Positions 59,997-64,000 of a stretch of DNA of 64,000 nucleotides are shown here, one piece after another. Position 1 is the stretch's first letter; each line of letters begins with the position of its first letter. The notes beneath the pieces were generated by a model. The model was not told where the DNA came from. It did not search any database and was given only the letters and a program-made list of their open reading frames with translations. Source of the stretch: Pelagerythrobacter marensis (GTDB lineage Bacteria; Pseudomonadota; Alphaproteobacteria; Sphingomonadales; Sphingomonadaceae); NCBI RefSeq assembly GCF_036700095.1, contig NZ_CP144918.1, positions 1,365,001-1,429,000 of the forward strand, written 5' to 3'. Both the position numbers and the translations under genes were made by a program.

Positions 59997-61493
59997 ATGA
60001 GCACGTATCGCATCCAGGGCGCGACGGGCGAGTGGGAGGTCGTGATCGGCCTCGAAGTTCATGCGCAGGTCACGTCCAACGCCAAGCTGTTTTCCGGCGC
60101 CTCCACCGCCTTCGGGGCCGAGCCGAACACGCAGGTCAGCCTGATCGATGCGGCGATGCCGGGGATGCTGCCGGTGCCCAATCGCGAGTGCATCCGCCAG
60201 GCGGTGCGCACCGGCATGGCGATCGAGGCGCAGATCAACGCCTGGAGCCGGTTCGATCGCAAGAACTACTTCTATGCCGATCTGCCGCAGGGCTACCAGA
60301 TTTCGCAGCTCTACCACCCGCTGGTGGGCGAGGGGCAGTTGCTGATCGAAGCGGACGAGAAAGCCGGCATTGCCGAAGACAAGGTGATCGGGATCGAGCG
60401 CATCCATGTCGAGCAGGACGCGGGCAAGCTGATGCACGACCAGCACCCGACGATGTCCTACGTCGATCTTAACCGCTGCGGCGTGGCGCTGATGGAAATC
60501 GTCAGCCGCCCCGATATGCGCAGCCCGGCCGAGGCGGGCGCCTATCTTCGCAAGCTGCGCACGATCCTGCGCTATGTCGGTTCGTGCGACGGCAACATGG
60601 AGGAAGGCTCGATGCGCGCCGACGTGAACGTTTCGGTCCGCCGGCCGGGCGAGGAGTTCGGCACCCGCACCGAGACGAAGAACGTCAATTCGGTGCGCTT
60701 CGTCATGCAGGCGATCGAGCACGAGGCGCGCCGCCAGGTCGACCTGATCGAAGATGGCGGCACAGTGGTGCAGGAAACCCGGCTGTTCGATCCGAACAGC
60801 GGCACCACGCGATCGATGCGCAGCAAGGAAGACGCGCACGATTACCGCTATTTCCCCGATCCCGACCTGCTGCCGCTGGAACTGGACGAGGACTTCCTCG
60901 CCGAATGCCGCGCCAGCCTGCCCGAATTGCCCGATGCCAAGCGCCGCCGCTATGTCGAGGACCTGGGGCTGAGCGAGTACAACGCCCGCGAACTGACGGC
61001 CGAAGTGGAGACTTTCGCGCGTTTCGAAACGCTGCTGGCCGCGACCGCCAAGGGGATCGGCAAGAGCGAGAGCGAAGTCGCGACCCAGGTCGCCAACTGG
61101 TCGCTTTCCGTCGCCCCCGGGGTGATGAACGCGCTCGGCGACGAGGCGAACCCCGCGCACGCCACGGCAGAGGCCCAGGCCGCGATCCTTGCCATGCAGG
61201 CGCGCGGCGAAATCTCGGGCGGGCAGGCGAAGGAAATCTTCGAGATCGTCCTCAAGACCGGCCGCGAACCGGGCGAGATCGCCGAGAGCGAAGGCCTGAA
61301 GCAGGTCAGCGACACCGGCGCGATCGAGGCGGCGATCGACGATATCCTCGCCAAAAACGCCGACAAGGTGGAGGAATACCGCGGCGGGAAAGACAAGCTG
61401 TTCGGCTTCTTCGTCGGCCAGACGATGAAGGCCATGCAGGGCAAGGCCAACCCGGCGGTGGTGAACCAGTTGCTGAAGGCGAAGCTCGGGTGA
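59997..61493 (+). CDS. gatB: Glutamyl/aspartyl-tRNA amidotransferase subunit B
   Basis: A 498-residue kinase subunit that activates the misacylated tRNA with [22 protein letters not shown] at the N-terminus, [19 protein letters not shown] and [20 protein letters not shown] are diagnostic; the C-terminus is the YqeY-like tail domain. A GTG at 59979 overlapping the gatA stop is a possible alternative start. Confidence 0.96.
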   Translation: MSTYRIQGATGEWEVVIGLEVHAQVTSNAKLFSGASTAFGAEPNTQVSLIDAAMPGMLPVPNRECIRQAVRTGMAIEAQINAWSRFDRKNYFYADLPQGYQISQLYHPLVGEGQLLIEADEKAGIAEDKVIGIERIHVEQDAGKLMHDQHPTMSYVDLNRCGVALMEIVSRPDMRSPAEAGAYLRKLRTILRYVGSCDGNMEEGSMRADVNVSVRRPGEEFGTRTETKNVNSVRFVMQAIEHEARRQVDLIEDGGTVVQETRLFDPNSGTTRSMRSKEDAHDYRYFPDPDLLPLELDEDFLAECRASLPELPDAKRRRYVEDLGLSEYNARELTAEVETFARFETLLAATAKGIGKSESEVATQVANWSLSVAPGVMNALGDEANPAHATAEAQAAILAMQARGEISGGQAKEIFEIVLKTGREPGEIAESEGLKQVSDTGAIEAAIDDILAKNADKVEEYRGGKDKLFGFFVGQTMKAMQGKANPAVVNQLLKAKLG

Positions 61494-61506
61494 ATCCCCG
61501 GAATGG

Positions 61507-61530
61507 CGCAATATCCGATTGCGAGTTTTT
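61507..61530 (+). terminator. gatB terminator
   Basis: CGCAAT and ATTGCG pair around five bases and are followed by AGTTTTT. Short but with a clear T run. Confidence 0.75.
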
Positions 61531-61577
61531 CTTCATGATCTAAGAAGAGTGCGGGGTTGTCTAAACAGGGGGGTGCG

Positions 61578-62165
61578 ATGAGAACGCTTTTCTCAGCTCT
61601 GCTGCTATTGCCGCTTGCCGGCATGGCGCAGGCGCAAGCCATCAAGAACGAACCGCCGCAGCGCGCATTTATCGAAGCAGAAATCGAAGCCGTCCAGATG
61701 CCGGCCCTCGCCTTCGAGGAGACGCCGGCCATTGCCGACGATTACGAGAAGTATTTCTACTTCCACCGGGAAGATACGAGCTTCGATGAAGCCTATGCCG
61801 ATATCACCGAATGCGATGCGCTGAGCAGCGGGCTTAGCTATTACTCCGCGAACGACGCTGCGATCGCCGGAGCAATGGCGCAATACGGCGTCCTTGCCGG
61901 CGGTATCGGGGGTGTTGTCGGCGGGCTTATGGCCGATGCCATCTTCGGTTCCGCCGAGCGTCGCAAGCAACGGCGCATGAACTTGCGCAACTGCATGTAT
62001 TACAAGGGTTACGACCGCTACGGGCTCGAGAAGGATTTGTGGCAGGAGTTCAATTTCGAGGAAGGGTTGTCGCGCGAGAACGCGGAAGATCGCGAACGCG
62101 CAATCCTGATGCAGGCGCGCGTCGCCTCGGGCCCCAAGCCGGAGCAGGAGGCCATCGAACCATGA
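61578..62165 (+). CDS. Secreted hypothetical protein with glycine-zipper segment
   Basis: A 195-residue protein with a signal peptide ending AQAQA. Centre: YGVLAGGIGGVVGGLMADAIFG, a Gly-zipper-like helix that could insert into membranes. Several Cys (ECDAL and NCMYYKGY) may pair. RBS AGGGGGG. Its stop overlaps the next gene's start by four bases. No family recognised. Confidence 0.7.
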   Translation: MRTLFSALLLLPLAGMAQAQAIKNEPPQRAFIEAEIEAVQMPALAFEETPAIADDYEKYFYFHREDTSFDEAYADITECDALSSGLSYYSANDAAIAGAMAQYGVLAGGIGGVVGGLMADAIFGSAERRKQRRMNLRNCMYYKGYDRYGLEKDLWQEFNFEEGLSRENAEDRERAILMQARVASGPKPEQEAIEP

Positions 62166-63106
62166 TCCGTCGAATTGCCATACTCGCCGCCTGCACCGTT
62201 GCGATTGCTTTCGCCCCTGCCGGGCAGGCGCAGGAGGTCGAGAGTCGCGCGATCGAAAGAAAGCATCTCGATTCGGGCAAGGCGAAGCTCGATCCGTCCA
62301 AAGCCTATATCTATATCACGGGGCCCGCGCGCACGGCGGGGGTCTTCATCAAGACCGCCGATGCGCAGGATATCTCCTTGTACGAAGCCGAGTGGAAAGA
62401 AGAATTCGCGGACGAGCAGAGGAAGTATGCCCGCAAACTCAAGACCTGGGAGCGGGTTGCCAAATCGGGCCGAAATGCCGGATCGAAACCGATCGAGCCA
62501 ACCCCCCAGAATTTCTCGATCGGTCCGCTCGAGCAGCGGCTTATCGTGAGCTTCGGGCCACAATACATCTACGACAAGGGTAAGAATGCAAGCGGAGAGC
62601 GCTGGTTCAGTTATCTCATCGAAACCGAACCCGGCAATTACACCTATCTGGGTCCGGTGTCCTACGCGCCCGGAAATCCGGTCGCCGGTGTGTGTTATTG
62701 CATGGGCTCGGTGCAGTTCGATGTGCCGGCGGGGCAGGTTACCAGTCTCGGAGATTTCCTCGCATTTCGCTGGGTCGACGCGGATGCCGCCCGACAGGCT
62801 TCGGTCGCACCTGCGGTGGAGCAGTTGGCGGCGGAAGTCGTGCCGGTCGACTATTCGGTTCCTCCCGAATTGGCCGAGTTTGGCGCTGCACCTGCGGATT
62901 TGCGCGCGGCAGGGAAGACCGACAACTTCCTCGGCGTGATGATCGGTCGGATGCCTCCGATCGAGGGGGTGCTCGCCTACGATCGTGATACGCCGATCGA
63001 TTTGAAGGGGCTCGCGGCGAAGAACGCCGTCGAAGCTGCAGCGGCTGCACCGACAGCTGAAGCTCAGATCGAAATGGCCGTGGAGGATGCCGAAAGGCAG
63101 CCTTGA
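62162..63106 (+). CDS. Secreted hypothetical protein, operon partner
   Basis: A 314-residue protein with a signal peptide ending AGQAQE. Its central beta-rich part reads PLEQRLIVSFGPQYIYDK and WFSYLIETEPGNYTYLGPVSY, with a CYCM pair. Late part is Ala-rich. The start is coupled (ATGA) to the upstream gene, so the two are likely to act together in the periplasm or outer membrane. No family recognised. Confidence 0.7.
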   Translation: MIRRIAILAACTVAIAFAPAGQAQEVESRAIERKHLDSGKAKLDPSKAYIYITGPARTAGVFIKTADAQDISLYEAEWKEEFADEQRKYARKLKTWERVAKSGRNAGSKPIEPTPQNFSIGPLEQRLIVSFGPQYIYDKGKNASGERWFSYLIETEPGNYTYLGPVSYAPGNPVAGVCYCMGSVQFDVPAGQVTSLGDFLAFRWVDADAARQASVAPAVEQLAAEVVPVDYSVPPELAEFGAAPADLRAAGKTDNFLGVMIGRMPPIEGVLAYDRDTPIDLKGLAAKNAVEAAAAAPTAEAQIEMAVEDAERQP

Positions 63107-63124
63107 TCGTTTGAGCAGAAGAAT

Positions 63125-63155
63125 GGCCCCGCGACCTCGGCGAGGTCGCGGGGCC
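63125..63155. terminator. Bidirectional terminator
   Basis: Fourteen-base exact arms GGCCCCGCGACCTC (63125-63138) and its complement (63142-63155), loop of three. It lies between the convergent secreted-protein operon and the following minus-strand gene. Confidence 0.85.
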
Positions 63156-63184
63156 TGTTCTGCGCCCACACTTTGATCGTGCGA

Positions 63185-63490
63185 TCAGCCCGTGCGCTGG
63201 CCGGTCATCGGCATGGCGCCGAAGGCGCCGGCGTTGACGGTGCCGGTGAGCTGGTCGCCCTCGACCGTCGCCTTGCCTTCCAGCGTCATCGGCATCGGCA
63301 CGGTCATGTCCATCTTCCAGGTCAGCGTGTTGCCGTCGATCTTGCCGTCCTTCACGTCCATCGAGCCGAGCGTGCCCGCATTCTGGCCGGTGAACGTGGT
63401 GCCGTCGTCGCTCGGGACCACGGTGAACGTGCTCTTCTGCTCCCCCATCGGGGTCTTGGTTACGCAGTCGTAAGTTCCGCCAACAGACAT
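63185..63490 (-). CDS. Small hypothetical beta-rich protein
   Basis: A 101-residue protein, MSVGGTYDCVTKTPMGEQKS..., made of alternating strands (GGTYDCVT, STFTVVPSDD, GTTFTGQNAG, LTWKMDMTVPMPM), like small lipocalin-type or repeat-strand proteins. GAGGAG six bases before the ATG at 63490 supports that start over an ATG two codons earlier. No signal peptide. Function unknown. Confidence 0.65.
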   Translation of the reverse strand: MSVGGTYDCVTKTPMGEQKSTFTVVPSDDGTTFTGQNAGTLGSMDVKDGKIDGNTLTWKMDMTVPMPMTLEGKATVEGDQLTGTVNAGAFGAMPMTGQRTG

Positions 63491-63554
63491 TGTCATCTCC
63501 TCGGTTGAAGTTCGGCCCTAGCAATCGCCTCCGCTTACATCGATGTCAACAAGC

Positions 63555-64000
63555 TCATTCGCCCGAACCCGATTCGGATCGCCGCACTTCGACCGGCAGG
63601 CCGATGCCTTCGAGCTGGGGTTCGACGACCGAAGCATCCCCGACGACGACGAAGACGAGATCGTCGCCCAGCAGCGCGGCGCGCGCCGCCGCATCGAGCT
63701 GGGGGGCGGTGAGCGAGGAATATTTCGCGGCGAGCGTTTCGTAATAGTCGTCGGGCCGGTCGTAGGTGACGATGTTCACCATCCCGCCCAGCACGTCGCC
63801 CGAGGTTTCGAACCGGCCCGGCAATTCGCGCACATTGCCGTTGATCAGCCGGGTCAGCTCGGCCGGGGTCACCCCCTTGTCGTCGGTATAGGCGGCCAGG
63901 TCCTTGCGCAGTTCGACGATCGAATCCGCCGTGCGGTCGGCCTGGACCGGGGCGTAGATCATGAAGCTCGACCGGTCGAGCGGCTGGCGCACCAGGCTGC
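63555..64000 (-). CDS. M16-family peptidase, C-terminal part (partial)
   Basis: The 148 visible residues are the C-terminal end of a longer gene that runs off the right edge. RSSFMIYAPVQADRTADSIVELRKDL, GDVLGGMVNIVTYDRPDDYY and DDLVFVVVGDASVVEPQLEGIGLP are typical of the M16C tail of insulinase-like proteases. The catalytic HXXEH part would lie outside. Such genes in sphingomonads often are secreted. Confidence 0.8.
   Translation of the reverse strand, partial: SLVRQPLDRSSFMIYAPVQADRTADSIVELRKDLAAYTDDKGVTPAELTRLINGNVRELPGRFETSGDVLGGMVNIVTYDRPDDYYETLAAKYSSLTAPQLDAAARAALLGDDLVFVVVGDASVVEPQLEGIGLPVEVRRSESGSGE

Overview
The window is a 64 kb piece of a high-GC alphaproteobacterial chromosome. 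Gene content and order point to Sphingomonadales, most likely the Erythrobacteraceae: an F0 ATP synthase cluster (atpI-B-E-F'-F) separate from F1, an ATP12-type F1 chaperone, a plant-type glutamate-cysteine ligase, DUF3008 and DUF6491 proteins, a GatCAB operon and a lone cobS. Placement is from gene content only. I saw no tRNA, rRNA, CRISPR array or intact insertion sequence. Both edges cut genes: a glycogen-debranching-type protein on the left and an M16 peptidase on the right.

Layout. 1-1.4 kb: alpha-glucan type glycosyltransferase and the start of a debranching-like protein. 1.5-3.5 kb: TPP riboswitch and thiC. 3.5-4.65 kb: an AT-richer island with a DUF3800 gene behind two strong RNA hairpins. 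4.65-16 kb: small accessory and stress genes (DUF2726, rifampin ADP-ribosyltransferase Arr, short HPF, GFA, cold-shock protein, lipoproteins, S41 peptidase, PEBP, SWIB, DUF72, M19 dipeptidase) mixed with repeats. 16-26.3 kb: dapD and then two back-to-back fatty-acid/alicyclic catabolic operons (MFS, acyl-CoA dehydrogenase, Zn-alcohol dehydrogenase and phosphotransferase on the minus strand; two acyl-CoA dehydrogenases and an SDR on the plus strand). 26.3-27.3 kb: a gene-free stretch of palindromic repeats around a probable structured RNA with its own near-consensus promoter on the minus strand. 27.3-43 kb: gshA/rsmE, ubiA, a SoxR regulator with a divergent VOC gene, MpaB, cobS, a class A penicillin-binding protein, purB, a DUF3857/transglutaminase/TPR protein, an ArsR operon, a mechanosensitive channel and radC. 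43-47 kb: ydbH-ynbE-ydbL. 47-50 kb: F0 ATP synthase. 50-57 kb: gloB, rpsA with a long leader, and a tightly overlapping operon crcB-rluA-HAD-membrane protein-ATP12. 57-63 kb: rpsU, FKBP, gatC-gatA-gatB and a pair of secreted proteins of unknown function.

Many operons show 1-4 base stop/start overlaps. Regulation visible in the sequence includes the TPP riboswitch, a SoxR box in a 19-bp-spacer promoter, an ArsR-type operator over its own promoter, and palindromes placed between the -35 and -10 of two other promoters. The two loci most worth follow-up are the DUF3800 island (3.55-4.63 kb) and the unannotated RNA (26.56-27.0 kb).
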